From assembly GCF_004137685.1 (NCBI RefSeq), contig NZ_QYBB01000019.1:1-64000 (forward strand): a stretch of 64,000 nt of DNA, written 5' to 3'. The notes beneath the pieces are model-generated. The model saw nothing but the letters and a program-made list of their open reading frames with translations. It was not told where the DNA came from and did no database searches. The DNA is from Lichenibacterium minor (GTDB lineage: Bacteria; Pseudomonadota; Alphaproteobacteria; Rhizobiales; Beijerinckiaceae). This document shows, piece after piece, positions 1 through 10,046 of the stretch. A program made the position numbers and the translations under genes. Numbering within the stretch: the stretch's first letter is position 1; every line of letters begins with the position of its first letter.

Positions 1-96
1 CCGGGCCGATGCCACGCGACCCTGTATCGGGTCCGCGCCGACACCGTCAAGGCGAGGCGCCGGACCGGCGGGGCCGCGCGCTGCGCCGCGACGCCG

Positions 97-1377
<1,281 letters not shown>

Positions 1378-1559
1378 CTTCAACCCGATCCACGGGGCCG
1401 ATCCGAACTGCACGGCCGAGCCGAGGCTCTGGACCCGGAGCCGGCGGTCCGCAAGCTTGCAATTCCACGGTGGCCTTCGCATAGGTGGTCGCGGGTCCGC
1501 GCGGGCGGGTCGGACCGCGCCGCCCCGGATCCCGTGGCTCGTCGAAGGGGTCAGCCGAT

Positions 1560-2588
1560 TTGAGCACGCCGACCAGGACGCGCCGCGTGCTCGTGACGGG
1601 AGCCGCCGGCTTCATCGGCTTCCACCTCGCGGCGAGGCTCCTCGCGGACGGCGACGCGGTGGTGGGGCTCGACAACCTCAACGATTATTACGACGTGTCC
1701 CTGAAGCGGGCGCGCCTGGACCGCCTGCGGGACTGGCCGGCCTTCACCTTCGAGCACCTCGACCTCGTCGACCGGAGCGGCCTCGACGCGCTCTTCGCCC
1801 GCACGGCGTTCGACCTCGTGGTCAACCTGGCGGCCCAGGCCGGCGTGCGCTACTCGCTCGTCAACCCCCAGGCCTACGTCGACAGCAACATCACCGGCTT
1901 CGTCAACCTCCTGGAATGCTGCCGGCAGGCCGGCACCGGCCACGTGCTCTACGCGTCGTCCAGCTCCGTCTACGGGGCCCGCACCGCCACCCCGTTCTCG
2001 GTCGACCAGAACGTCGACCACCCGATCAGCTTCTACGCGGCCAGCAAGAAGGCCAACGAGCTGATCGCGCACACCTACAGTCACCTGTTCAGGCTGCCGA
2101 CGACGGGCCTGCGCCTGTTCACCGTCTACGGGCCCTGGGGGCGGCCCGACATGGCGATGTTCCTGTTCACGCGCGCCATCCTCGCCGGGCAGCCCATCGA
2201 GGTCTTCAACGACGGCCGGATGGAGCGCGATTTCACCTACATCGACGACGTCGTCGAGGCGCTGGTGCGGCTCGGGCGCAAGCCCGCCGAACCGGATCCC
2301 GACTGGGACGGCGCCCGCCCGCGGCCGGGCATCAGCGACGCGCCGTACCGCCTCTACAACATCGGCAACCACGAGCCGGTGCGCCTGCTCAGGATGATCG
2401 AGGTGCTGGAAGGCTGCCTCGGCCGCGAGGCGGAAAAGCGCTTCCTGCCGCTCCAGCCCGGCGACGTGCCCGCCACCTACGCCGACATCGACGATCTCCG
2501 GCGCGACATCGGGTTCGAGCCGACGGTCGCGATCGAGGACGGCGTGGCGCGTTTCGTGCGGTGGTACCGGGAGCATTACGGCGTTTGA
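1560..2588 (+). CDS. NAD-dependent epimerase, UDP-glucuronate 4-epimerase-like
   Basis: An extended short-chain dehydrogenase of 342 residues. It has the N-terminal NAD-binding motif TGAAGFIG and the SDR catalytic pair Tyr159-xxx-Lys163 (YAASK). Segments such as GLDNLNDYYDVSLK and VYGPWGRPDMA are typical of UDP-glucuronate 4-epimerases (CapI/LspL type), which convert UDP-GlcA to UDP-GalA. The TTG at 1560 is chosen because a GAAGGGG ribosome-binding site sits about 9 bases upstream and the Rossmann strand starts a few residues later. A GTG at 1485 in the same frame would add 25 poorly structured residues. It diverges from the UDP-sugar dehydrogenase gene, a natural supplier of uronic-acid precursor. 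The family is secure; the substrate is inferred. Confidence 0.85.
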   Translation: MSTPTRTRRVLVTGAAGFIGFHLAARLLADGDAVVGLDNLNDYYDVSLKRARLDRLRDWPAFTFEHLDLVDRSGLDALFARTAFDLVVNLAAQAGVRYSLVNPQAYVDSNITGFVNLLECCRQAGTGHVLYASSSSVYGARTATPFSVDQNVDHPISFYAASKKANELIAHTYSHLFRLPTTGLRLFTVYGPWGRPDMAMFLFTRAILAGQPIEVFNDGRMERDFTYIDDVVEALVRLGRKPAEPDPDWDGARPRPGISDAPYRLYNIGNHEPVRLLRMIEVLEGCLGREAEKRFLPLQPGDVPATYADIDDLRRDIGFEPTVAIEDGVARFVRWYREHYGV

Positions 2589-2649
2589 GCCCTCGGCGCC
2601 GAACCCCCGCCGCCGGCCCCGCGGGCGGGATCGGCGCGGGAACCACACG

Positions 2650-5600
2650 ATGATGGAATTCGACCTCGACGAGATCCACAGGCGCTGTGGCCACGCGGCG
2701 GCGGAGAACGGGCGCCGCTACCAAGCCCGGGGCCTGGTCGTCGCCTTCGACTGGGACGGCGACACCATCCTGTCCGCCGTCAAGGGCACGGAAGCGCGAC
2801 CCTACCGGCAGGCGGTCACGATCAAGGAGCGCAAGGGGCGGCTCAGCATCGTCGGCACCTGCTCGTGCCCGGTCGAAACCAACTGCAAGCACGTCGCCGC
2901 GGCGCTGTTCGAGGCTTACGGGCGGGTTGCGGACGCCCGGGCGGCGGCGGCGCGCACGCCGGAGCGTCGGCTCGCCCGGCTGACCGCGGCGCCGCAGCAG
3001 GGAGCGCGGACCCCCGCCGCCGACCCGGACGTTCTCCCGGCGAGCCTCGCGGATTGGCTTGCCGACCTCGACCGCGCCGTGAAGACGGTCGACGAGGACT
3101 ACCCGCCCGGCATCACCCAGCGCATCGTGTACCTGCTCGTGCCGCTGCGGGACGAGCCGCGGATGCCGCAGCTCGGCGTGCAATGCGTCACCGCGAAGCT
3201 GCGCAAGGACGGGACCTTCCTGCCGGACTCCAAGCCCTATTCGGCCCACCGCGCGTCCACGGCCACCGCCAAATACCTCCGCCCGTCGGACGACCGCATC
3301 CTGCGCGACCTCGCCCGCATCCCGTCCGTCTACGGCCTGGCGATCCATCGCCTCACGGGGGAAGCCGGCGCCGAGGTGCTGGCCGCCATCCTCGACACCG
3401 GCCGCGCCCGCTGGCAGACCGTCGAAGGCCCCGCGCTGGCGGCCGGGCCGCCGCGCGACGGCAGGATCGCCTGGTCCGAGGTCGAGGGCGGGGCGCTGCT
3501 GCCGCGCCTGGACGTCGAGGGGGCCGGCATGCCGCTGGCCGGCACGCCGCCGGTCTACGTCGACCCCGGGGCGGGGCTCCTCGGCCCGGTCGAGACCGGG
3601 CAGCCGGCCCGCCTCGCCGCCGCCCTGTTCCGGGCGCCGCCCGTGGCGCCGCTGGCCCTGGCGGCCCTGAACGAGAGGCTGGCCAAGCGCCTGCCCGCCC
3701 TGGCGGGGCTGACGCCGCCCACGCCGGAAGTCGAGCGGCGGACGGGGCTCGCCCCCGTGCCGAGCCTGCGCCTGTTCGTGGCGCCGCTGCCGGGCCCGCG
3801 GGAAGCCGCCGCCTTCGGCGGCTTCGCCGGCCAGCCTTCCGCCGTGCAGGTGTCGCCCGCCCCGGCCGCGCTGGCGCGGCTGTCGTTCCGCTACGGCGAC
3901 GCCGCGGTGCCGCTCGGCGAGACCAGGCCCACGGTGGCGATGTTCGCCGGTGGCCGCCTCGTCGAGGTGGCGCGGGATCCCGACGCCGAAGCGGCGGCGG
4001 TCCTCCTGCTGCTCCGCCGCGGCTTCGCGCCGGCCCCCGAGCTGCGCCCCGGCCTGCCGCGCGATCACGCCCGCGACCTCCTGCCCGGCACCGAGCCGGC
4101 AGACTGGTTGCACGCCGTGTCCGAGGTGGTGCCGGACCTCCGGCGCGCCGGCTGGGTCGTCGAGATCGCGCCCGACTTCCCCTACCGCGTGCTCCGCGCC
4201 GAGGGCGAACTCGATGCCGAACTCCGGGGCACGTCGGGCATCGACTGGCTCGAGCTCCACCTGGGCGTCACGGTGGACGGCGAGCGCGTCGACCTCGTGG
4301 GGCCCATCGTGGCGCTGATCTCGTCGCCCGACTTCTCCATGGAAAGCTTCGCCGCGCTCGCCGACAACGACGACAAGCCGGTGTTCCTGCCGCTGCCCGG
4401 CGGCCGCGTCCTGTCCATGCAGATGGGGCGGCTCAGGCCCATCGTCGAGGGCATGTGCGACCTCGCCTTCGGGCTGGACCGCGACGGCGGCCCGCTGCGG
4501 CTGTCCCTGCAGGATGCCGCGCGGCTCTTCGCGTTCGAGGCGGCCACGGCCGGCGCGGCCCTGCGCTGGCGGGGCGGGGACGCCCTCCGCGACCTCGGCC
4601 GCAAGCTCGCCGCCGCGGGCGGCATCCCCCCGGTCGCGCTGCCGCCCGGCTTCCGGGCGACGCTCCGGCCCTACCAGGCCGAGGGCGTGGGCTGGCTGTC
4701 GCTGCTGCGCGAGGTCGGGCTCGGCGGCATCCTGGCCGACGACATGGGGCTCGGCAAGACCGTGCAGGCCCTGGCCTTCCTGTCGGTCGAGAAGGCGGCC
4801 GGCCGGCTCGACCGGCCGGCCCTGGTGGTGGCGCCGACGAGCCTCATGGGCAACTGGGCCCGCGAAGCGGCGCGCTTCGCGCCCGACCTGCGCGTGCTGA
4901 CCCTGCACGGCCCCGCCCGGCACGCGCTGTTCGCCGAGATCGACGACCACGACCTCGTGCTGACCACCTATCCGCTGGTGGCGCGCGACCGGGCCGTGCT
5001 GGCGGAGGAGGAGTGGCACGTGCTGCTGCTCGACGAGGCGCAGACGATCAAGAACCCGGACGCCGCCACCACGAAGCTCGTCCTGTCGCTCCAGGCCCGG
5101 CACCGCTTCTGCCTCACCGGCACCCCGCTGGAGAACAACCTCGCCGAGCTGTGGTCGCTGTTCTCCTTCGCCTGCCCGGGCCTGCTCGGGGACCGCAAGC
5201 GCTTCACGATAGACTGGCGCACGCCCATCGAGAAGAGCGGCAACGCGGACCGCGCCCGCCTGCTGGCGCGGCGGGTGCGCCCCTTCCTGCTCCGGCGCAC
5301 CAAGGAGGAGGTGGCGCGCGACCTGCCGCCCAAGACCGAGATGGTGGAGCGCGTCGCCTTCGAACCGGCCCAGCGCGACGTGTACGAGACGATCCGCCTG
5401 TCGATGCACGCGCGCATCCGCAAGGCCATCGAGGACAAGGGCTGGGCGAAAAGCCGCATCGTGGTGCTCGACGCGCTGTTGAAGCTGCGCCAGGCCTGCT
5501 GCGACCCGCGCCTCCTCCAGCTGAAGACCAAGGCCGCGGCCTCGGCCGGCTCGGCCAAGCTGGAGCGGCTGGAGGAGATGCTGCGCGAGCTCCTGGCCGA

Positions 5601-6057
5601 AGGGCGGCGGGTGATCGTCTTCTCCCAGTTCACCTCCATGCTCGACCTGATCCGCCCGCGCCTCGACGCGGCCGGCATCCGCTACAGCCTCCTGACGGGC
5701 GCGACGCGCGACCGCTCCGCCGCCATCGCCGGGTTCGACGCGGGCGAGGCGGACGTGTTCCTGATCAGCCTGAAGGCCGGCGGCGTCGGGCTGAACCTCG
5801 TGTCGGCCGACACGGTGGTGCTCTACGACCCCTGGTGGAACCCCGCCGTCGAGGAGCAGGCCATCGATCGCGCCCACCGCATCGGCCAAACCAAACCCGT
5901 CTTCGTCCACAAGCTCGTGGCGGCCAACACCATCGAGGAGAAGATGGAGGTGCTGAAGGACAAGAAGGCGGCGCTGGCGGCCTCGCTCTTCGACCCCGAC
6001 GGCGAGCCCACCCTCGCCATGACGGAAGACGACATCGAGATGCTGCTGGCGTCGTGA
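2650..6057 (+). CDS. SWIM zinc-finger SNF2-family helicase
   Basis: A 1135-residue SNF2/RapA-like superfamily 2 ATPase. An N-terminal SWIM zinc finger (Cys71-x-Cys73-x5-Cys79-x-His81, sequence CSCPVETNCKH) is followed by a long variable region with no recognised domain to about residue 640. The helicase core then has motif I DDMGLGKT near 697, the Walker B box LLDEAQTIKN near 793, motif III-like LTGTPLENN near 823, and a C-terminal helicase domain with FSQFTSML near 993 and the closing SNF2 motif DRAHRIGQTKPV near 1075. Such proteins remodel protein-DNA complexes by ATP-driven translocation; the SWIM domain probably binds DNA or protein. The start is ATG at 2650, with another ATG immediately after. 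It appears to be monocistronic. The family is certain; the cellular role is unknown. Confidence 0.9.
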   Translation: MMEFDLDEIHRRCGHAAAENGRRYQARGLVVAFDWDGDTILSAVKGTEARPYRQAVTIKERKGRLSIVGTCSCPVETNCKHVAAALFEAYGRVADARAAAARTPERRLARLTAAPQQGARTPAADPDVLPASLADWLADLDRAVKTVDEDYPPGITQRIVYLLVPLRDEPRMPQLGVQCVTAKLRKDGTFLPDSKPYSAHRASTATAKYLRPSDDRILRDLARIPSVYGLAIHRLTGEAGAEVLAAILDTGRARWQTVEGPALAAGPPRDGRIAWSEVEGGALLPRLDVEGAGMPLAGTPPVYVDPGAGLLGPVETGQPARLAAALFRAPPVAPLALAALNERLAKRLPALAGLTPPTPEVERRTGLAPVPSLRLFVAPLPGPREAAAFGGFAGQPSAVQVSPAPAALARLSFRYGDAAVPLGETRPTVAMFAGGRLVEVARDPDAEAAAVLLLLRRGFAPAPELRPGLPRDHARDLLPGTEPADWLHAVSEVVPDLRRAGWVVEIAPDFPYRVLRAEGELDAELRGTSGIDWLELHLGVTVDGERVDLVGPIVALISSPDFSMESFAALADNDDKPVFLPLPGGRVLSMQMGRLRPIVEGMCDLAFGLDRDGGPLRLSLQDAARLFAFEAATAGAALRWRGGDALRDLGRKLAAAGGIPPVALPPGFRATLRPYQAEGVGWLSLLREVGLGGILADDMGLGKTVQALAFLSVEKAAGRLDRPALVVAPTSLMGNWAREAARFAPDLRVLTLHGPARHALFAEIDDHDLVLTTYPLVARDRAVLAEEEWHVLLLDEAQTIKNPDAATTKLVLSLQARHRFCLTGTPLENNLAELWSLFSFACPGLLGDRKRFTIDWRTPIEKSGNADRARLLARRVRPFLLRRTKEEVARDLPPKTEMVERVAFEPAQRDVYETIRLSMHARIRKAIEDKGWAKSRIVVLDALLKLRQACCDPRLLQLKTKAAASAGSAKLERLEEMLRELLAEGRRVIVFSQFTSMLDLIRPRLDAAGIRYSLLTGATRDRSAAIAGFDAGEADVFLISLKAGGVGLNLVSADTVVLYDPWWNPAVEEQAIDRAHRIGQTKPVFVHKLVAANTIEEKMEVLKDKKAALAASLFDPDGEPTLAMTEDDIEMLLAS

Positions 6058-6088
6058 GGGGGCGCCGGCCGCGCGTGTGACCGGAAAA

Positions 6089-6134
6089 TCTGCACGGGAT
6101 CTGCACGGGGACCGACATCTTTCTGCACACGGGG
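6089..6134 (+). repeat. Three helically phased direct repeats TCTGCAC(AC)GGGG
   Basis: Three near-identical copies start at 6089, 6100 and 6122, that is at spacings of 11 and 22 bp (one and two helical turns). The third copy has an AC insertion. They lie about 20 to 60 bp upstream of a short open frame at 6151. Phased direct repeats of this length usually bind a regulator cooperatively. No cognate regulator is identified. Confidence 0.45.
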
Positions 6135-6150
6135 CGGTGATGCTGCCCCC

Positions 6151-6339
6151 ATGCAGAACACACCCCCTCCGCTCCGCCCGTCGCTCCCTCGCCTTGCGGT
6201 CCCTCGCCCCTCGATCCCGCGCCGCCTGCTCGACGACGCCTGGTGGCTCGCCGGTGCCCTGATGGACTCTCGAACGGCCAGGATCATTCCTTTCCCCACG
6301 CCACCGCTGCTCGACGGCTCACGCGAGGCGTCCCGGTGA
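6151..6339 (+). CDS. Possible small protein (62 aa), function unknown
   Basis: A short ATG frame between the helicase gene and the SNase-like gene. The N-terminus is proline and arginine rich. The middle (LLDDAWWLAGALMDS) looks like a short amphipathic helix and the segment RIIPFPT resembles the IPFP-type motif seen in small alphaproteobacterial proteins. There is no clear ribosome-binding site. The phased repeats at 6089-6134 lie just upstream, which is the main reason to suspect a regulated gene. It could equally be a chance frame in GC-rich DNA. Confidence 0.3.
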   Translation: MQNTPPPLRPSLPRLAVPRPSIPRRLLDDAWWLAGALMDSRTARIIPFPTPPLLDGSREASR

Positions 6340-6464
6340 TGACCCTTCGCGGGCGCACCTAAAGGGAGGAACGGTCCGGCGCTGGTCGACTGAGTCGCTT
6401 GGCCTGTGGCGTCGCCCTGCCGCGGCCGCTTGGATTGCAACGATGCTGCAACGGAGATCGAGAG

Positions 6465-7037
6465 ATGATCCGATGGATCGCCATTTTGGGCGTTATAGTT
6501 TCCGTGAACACCATGGCGCGGGCAGAGGAAAATTTCGATGCCGACTCGCTCGTGTTCAAGAATGTCTTCTGTAGCAGGAATGGCGATAAAGTTTCCTATT
6601 CGGTGGTCGGCACCGGAGCTTTCCGAGCTCCGCGGGTCGATACCATCGAAACCTTCATGGTGTCTTGGCTGAACCGACATCCACACGCCACGGCAAGGAT
6701 CGTCGAACAGAGTACATTAGGTCCGAAGCTGGGCCAGATCGATTATATCTGGATCGAGAAAGGCAACGAAAGCCTCAACATCGATCTCGTCAGGCAGGGA
6801 ATCGTGCCAGGAGGTATGATGGCTGATGGCGTAGAGTATCTGACCTTGATCAAGGATGCGATGCGTTTGGATCCTGGCAGCCCTGACTTCCCGAAGCGCG
6901 TGATCGACGATCACACGTATCATGCCTTCATGGACAAAGTCGTGATCGCCGAAGCGGCAGCTCGATCCGACCGGGTCGGACTCTGGTCGGATGACTACCG
7001 GGAAATGATGAAGCAGGAAGGATATATCCCAGACTGA
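6465..7037 (+). CDS. Secreted SNase-like (thermonuclease-fold) protein, probably non-catalytic
   Basis: A 190-residue protein with an N-terminal hydrophobic signal segment ending in MARA-EE near residue 22, so it is probably exported. The segment LNIDLVRQGIV and the C-terminal helix ending EAAARSDRVGLWSDD resemble the second half of staphylococcal-nuclease-like domains (late strand plus terminal helix and GLW ending). I do not see the usual catalytic pattern of these nucleases (an Arg with an Asp-Ala-Pro-Glu type loop), so activity is doubtful. ATG 6465 is chosen because a GGAG-type site and the signal peptide follow from it. The gene is visibly poorer in G+C than its neighbours (many AT-ending codons), which suggests recent acquisition. 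The fold assignment is moderate. Confidence 0.6.
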   Translation: MIRWIAILGVIVSVNTMARAEENFDADSLVFKNVFCSRNGDKVSYSVVGTGAFRAPRVDTIETFMVSWLNRHPHATARIVEQSTLGPKLGQIDYIWIEKGNESLNIDLVRQGIVPGGMMADGVEYLTLIKDAMRLDPGSPDFPKRVIDDHTYHAFMDKVVIAEAAARSDRVGLWSDDYREMMKQEGYIPD

Positions 7038-7410
7038 TCCGTCGAACGATCGTCGGGGCACGCCGTGCGTCCACCTGTGCCGGACAGAGGGCTGCGATCG
7101 ATGGAGTGAGGTGCTGCGACATCGGTGGGGAGCGTTCGATTTTCAACCCGTGGCGACGTCCTTGGACATACTGTCCTGGCGGCTCGATATTCGGACTCGT
7201 TTCGTCCAAGTCGGTATGGTCGATCTCCCCAACGGACCGGCTCCGCCTCTGTCCTGCCGGCCGGGGGCCGAAATCCTTTCGCCTTCACCTTCGCTCACAA
7301 TGTTTTCTCGGTCGGAGGCGCGCAGCGACTGGCGCGACCGGCGACTCGCGCTCTATTTCGACGGTGTGGACGTGCCGGCCGTGCGCCGCGGCGAAGAGGG
7401 CTGACGGACG
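7038..7410. other. Intergenic stretch with no supportable gene
   Basis: About 370 bases between the SNase-like gene and the response-regulator gene. Short frames exist here but lack protein-like composition and ribosome-binding sites. The base composition stays lower in G+C than the surroundings. It presumably contains the promoter for the two-component operon, but I cannot point to convincing -35/-10 boxes. Confidence 0.4.
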
Positions 7411-8106
7411 ATGGGTGCTCCCTCCATCCTCGTGGCCGACGACGATCCCCACATCCGGGACGTGATCGACTTCGCGCTCCGGCGCGCCGACATGGTGCCC
7501 ACGATGGCGCGCGACGGCGGCGAAGCGCTGGCGCTGTTCCGCCGCGGGCGCTTCGACCTCGCCGTGCTCGACGTCGGCATGCCCGAGATGGACGGGCTGG
7601 CGCTGTGCGGAGAGATCCGGAAGCGCTCGCAGCTGCCGATCTTGTTCCTGTCGGCGCGCGACGAGGAGGTCGACCGCGTGTTGGGTCTGGAAATCGGCGG
7701 CGACGACTACCTCACCAAGCCGTTCAGCCCGCGCGAGCTCGTGGCGCGCATCAAGGCCATCCTGAAGCGCAGCCGCCCGGCGCCGGAGCCCGACCGGTCG
7801 CACCGTCACGGCCGCCTGGTGCTCGACGCCGAAGCGCGTCTCGTCGCTTACGGGGGAGCGCCGGTGGCCCTCACGGCGCTGGAATTCGCCATCCTGGCGG
7901 CCCTGACGGTGCGGCCCCGCACGGTCTTCACCCGGGACCACATCCTCGACGCCGCCTACGGGGTCGGCGCCGCCGTGTCGGATCGCACGGTGGACAGCCA
8001 CGTCCGCAACATCCGCGCCAAGCTCGCCGCCGTGGGCTGCCGCGATGCGGTCGAAACCGTGCACGGCGTCGGTTTCCGGCTCGGTGCCTGCGGCGGGGAC
8101 ACGTGA
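7411..8106 (+). CDS. OmpR/PhoB-family response regulator
   Basis: A 231-residue DNA-binding response regulator. The receiver domain (residues about 4-118) has the acidic pair in ADDDPHIRD, the phospho-acceptor Asp54 (LAVLDVGMPEMDG), the conserved Ser/Thr in LFLSARD and Lys in LTKPFSPREL. The C-terminal winged helix (about 135-228) ends with the ProTAR-like ETVHGVGFRLG, typical of OmpR-type effectors. The resemblance to CreB-type regulators fits the CreC-like kinase that follows. The GTG start of the kinase overlaps this gene's stop codon (GTGA at 8103), so the two are translationally coupled. The kinase at 8103 is the obvious partner; the target genes are not known. Confidence 0.92.
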   Translation: MGAPSILVADDDPHIRDVIDFALRRADMVPTMARDGGEALALFRRGRFDLAVLDVGMPEMDGLALCGEIRKRSQLPILFLSARDEEVDRVLGLEIGGDDYLTKPFSPRELVARIKAILKRSRPAPEPDRSHRHGRLVLDAEARLVAYGGAPVALTALEFAILAALTVRPRTVFTRDHILDAAYGVGAAVSDRTVDSHVRNIRAKLAAVGCRDAVETVHGVGFRLGACGGDT

Positions 8107-10046
8107 GGCCCGCGGTGTGGCGCGACGGCCGCCCGAGCCTCGGTCTGGTGCTGGCTTTGGTTCTCGCCACCGTCCTGGCTTTGCCACTGGCGGGCGTGCT
8201 CGCGTCCGGTGTCTACGACGACGGACTGCTGAAGCGCACCGAGGCCGAGTTGCTGGCCCAATCCGCCGCGCTGGCCGCCGACGCGGGCCGGACGATCGCC
8301 GAAACCGTGCCGCCCGATGTGCCGCTCGGCGCGCCGGTGCTGCCCGGCCCGGTCATCGCCCCCGCCCTCGGCCCCCAGCGCCCGCGGCGCCCCGATGCGG
8401 TGGAGCCCGTGGCGACGGCCGATCCGGCTTTCCGGGCGGTGGGGGCGCGGCTAGCGACGGACCTCGCCGCCACCCAGGCGGTGACGCTGGCCGGCTTCCG
8501 GCTGCTCGACCCTTTCGGCACCGTCATCGCCGGACGGGGCGAGGTCGGGCAATCGCTGGCCGGCGTCGAGGAGGTGGCGGCGGCGCTGGACGGCCGCACC
8601 GCCGCGGCGCTGCGCCGGCGCGTGTCGAAGCACCGCTATCCGGCGCTGGGCTCGCTCAGCCGCGGACGGCCCGCGCGGGTCTTCGTGGCCGTGCCGGTGG
8701 TCGTGCGGGGCAGGGTGGCGGGCGTCGTCTACGCGTCGCGCACGCCCGTCGACCTCCTCGGCAGCCTCTACGGCCAGCGCACAGCGCTGGAACTCGCCGC
8801 CGCCGCCGTGGTGCTGGCGGCGCTGATGGCCGGGCTCGTCCTCCACCGCGCCATCAGCCTGCCGGTGCGCGAACTGATCGGGCTTTCGGTCGCGATCGGG
8901 TCGCGCGACGCCGCCGCGGTGGCGTCCCACCGCCACCACGGCACGGTGGAGTTCGCCGCCCTCGCGGCGAGCCTGCGGGGCATGGCGCGGCGGTTGACGG
9001 AGCGGGGCGACGCCGTGGCGGGCTTCGCCGCCCACGTGTCGCACGAGCTGAAGTCGCCGCTGAGCGCCATCCGCGGCTCGGCCGAACTGCTGCGCGACGA
9101 CGATCTCGCGGATCCGATGGCGCCCGACGAACGCCGCCGCTTCCTCGACCATCTCCTCGCCGACACCGAACGGCTTGGCGCCCTGCTGGACCGTCTGCGC
9201 GAGATGTCCCGCGCCGAGGCCGAGCCGACGGCCGGCCGCGCCGCGCTGCGGCCGGCGCTCGCCGCCGTCGCGGCGCGCTTCCCCGGTCTCGTGCTGCAGG
9301 CCGAGGGCGAAGGGGAGGCCGACATGCGCATCTCGGCAGACAACCTCCTCGCATTGTTGACCCATCTCGCCGACAACGCGGTGCGGCACGGCGCCCGGCG
9401 GCTCGACGTGTCGGCGCGGCCCGAGGGGGCGGTGTTGCGGATCGAGGTCAGCGACGACGGCGCCGGCATCTCGCCGGGCAACCGCGCGCGGGTCTTCGAC
9501 AGCTTCTTCACGACGCGGCGCGAGGACGGCGGCACCGGGATGGGGCTCGCCATCGTGCGGGCGCTCGTCGGCGCCCATGGCGGCTCGGTCGCGCTGATCG
9601 ATACGGAACGGGGCGCCGGCTTCGCCCTGCTGGTCCCGCTGTCGGAGGTCGTCGTCCCCGCCCGGCCCCGTTCCGGCCGGCGGCGGCGCGCCCTCGCCGC
9701 CACGGCCCTCGTCGTCCTGGCCGGGCTCCTGCTCCGCCTCTGGGGTCCGGGCGTCGGCCTGCCCTTCGCGGTCACGAAGGTCGGCGGGTCGGTGCTGTGG
9801 GGCGCGATGGTCTACGGGATCGCGGCGGCTTCGCGCCCCGCGGCGCGGCCGGGCCGGCTCGCCGCCGGGGCTTTCGCCTTCGCGGTGCTGGTCGAGCTGT
9901 TCCGCCTCGCCCACGCCCCGTGGCTCGACGCCTTCCGCTTCACCCTGGCGGGTGCGCTTCTCCTCGGCCGCATCTTCTCGCCCTGGAACGTCCTCTTCTA
10001 CGCCCTCGGCATCGCGATGGCGCGTCGCTGGGACCGCCCCTGGTAG
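8103..10046 (+). CDS. Sensor histidine kinase fused to a C-terminal DUF2809 membrane domain
   Basis: A 647-residue kinase beginning with GTG in the stop codon of the regulator gene. A first membrane segment (about residues 10-33) and a second (about 228-250) bracket a periplasmic sensor region. HAMP-like and HisKA segments follow with phospho-acceptor His314 (VSHELKSPLSAIRG). The ATPase has an N box near 424 (DNAVRHG), G1 near 453 (DDGAGIS) and G2 near 478 (GTGMGLAIV). Instead of ending after the catalytic domain, the same frame continues about 110 residues into four or so hydrophobic segments (from about 535) with motifs matching DUF2809 small membrane proteins: VELFRLAHAPWLDAFR and LGRIFSPWNVLFYALGI. 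DUF2809 is normally a stand-alone protein of unknown function. The stop codon TAG lies inside the arm of a REP palindrome. Confidence 0.9.
   Translation: MRPAVWRDGRPSLGLVLALVLATVLALPLAGVLASGVYDDGLLKRTEAELLAQSAALAADAGRTIAETVPPDVPLGAPVLPGPVIAPALGPQRPRRPDAVEPVATADPAFRAVGARLATDLAATQAVTLAGFRLLDPFGTVIAGRGEVGQSLAGVEEVAAALDGRTAAALRRRVSKHRYPALGSLSRGRPARVFVAVPVVVRGRVAGVVYASRTPVDLLGSLYGQRTALELAAAAVVLAALMAGLVLHRAISLPVRELIGLSVAIGSRDAAAVASHRHHGTVEFAALAASLRGMARRLTERGDAVAGFAAHVSHELKSPLSAIRGSAELLRDDDLADPMAPDERRRFLDHLLADTERLGALLDRLREMSRAEAEPTAGRAALRPALAAVAARFPGLVLQAEGEGEADMRISADNLLALLTHLADNAVRHGARRLDVSARPEGAVLRIEVSDDGAGISPGNRARVFDSFFTTRREDGGTGMGLAIVRALVGAHGGSVALIDTERGAGFALLVPLSEVVVPARPRSGRRRRALAATALVVLAGLLLRLWGPGVGLPFAVTKVGGSVLWGAMVYGIAAASRPAARPGRLAAGAFAFAVLVELFRLAHAPWLDAFRFTLAGALLLGRIFSPWNVLFYALGIAMARRWDRPW

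Noticed and set aside
2389..5910. Open frame of 1173 codons on the minus strand across the helicase gene
   Set aside because: It is antisense to a gene with intact SWIM and SNF2 motifs, its composition (Gly, Arg, Glu, Gln) reflects high GC3 in the opposite strand, and it has no recognisable domain.
7111..7404. 97-codon plus-strand frame before the response regulator
   Set aside because: Irregular composition, no ribosome-binding site and no match to any family; likely chance.
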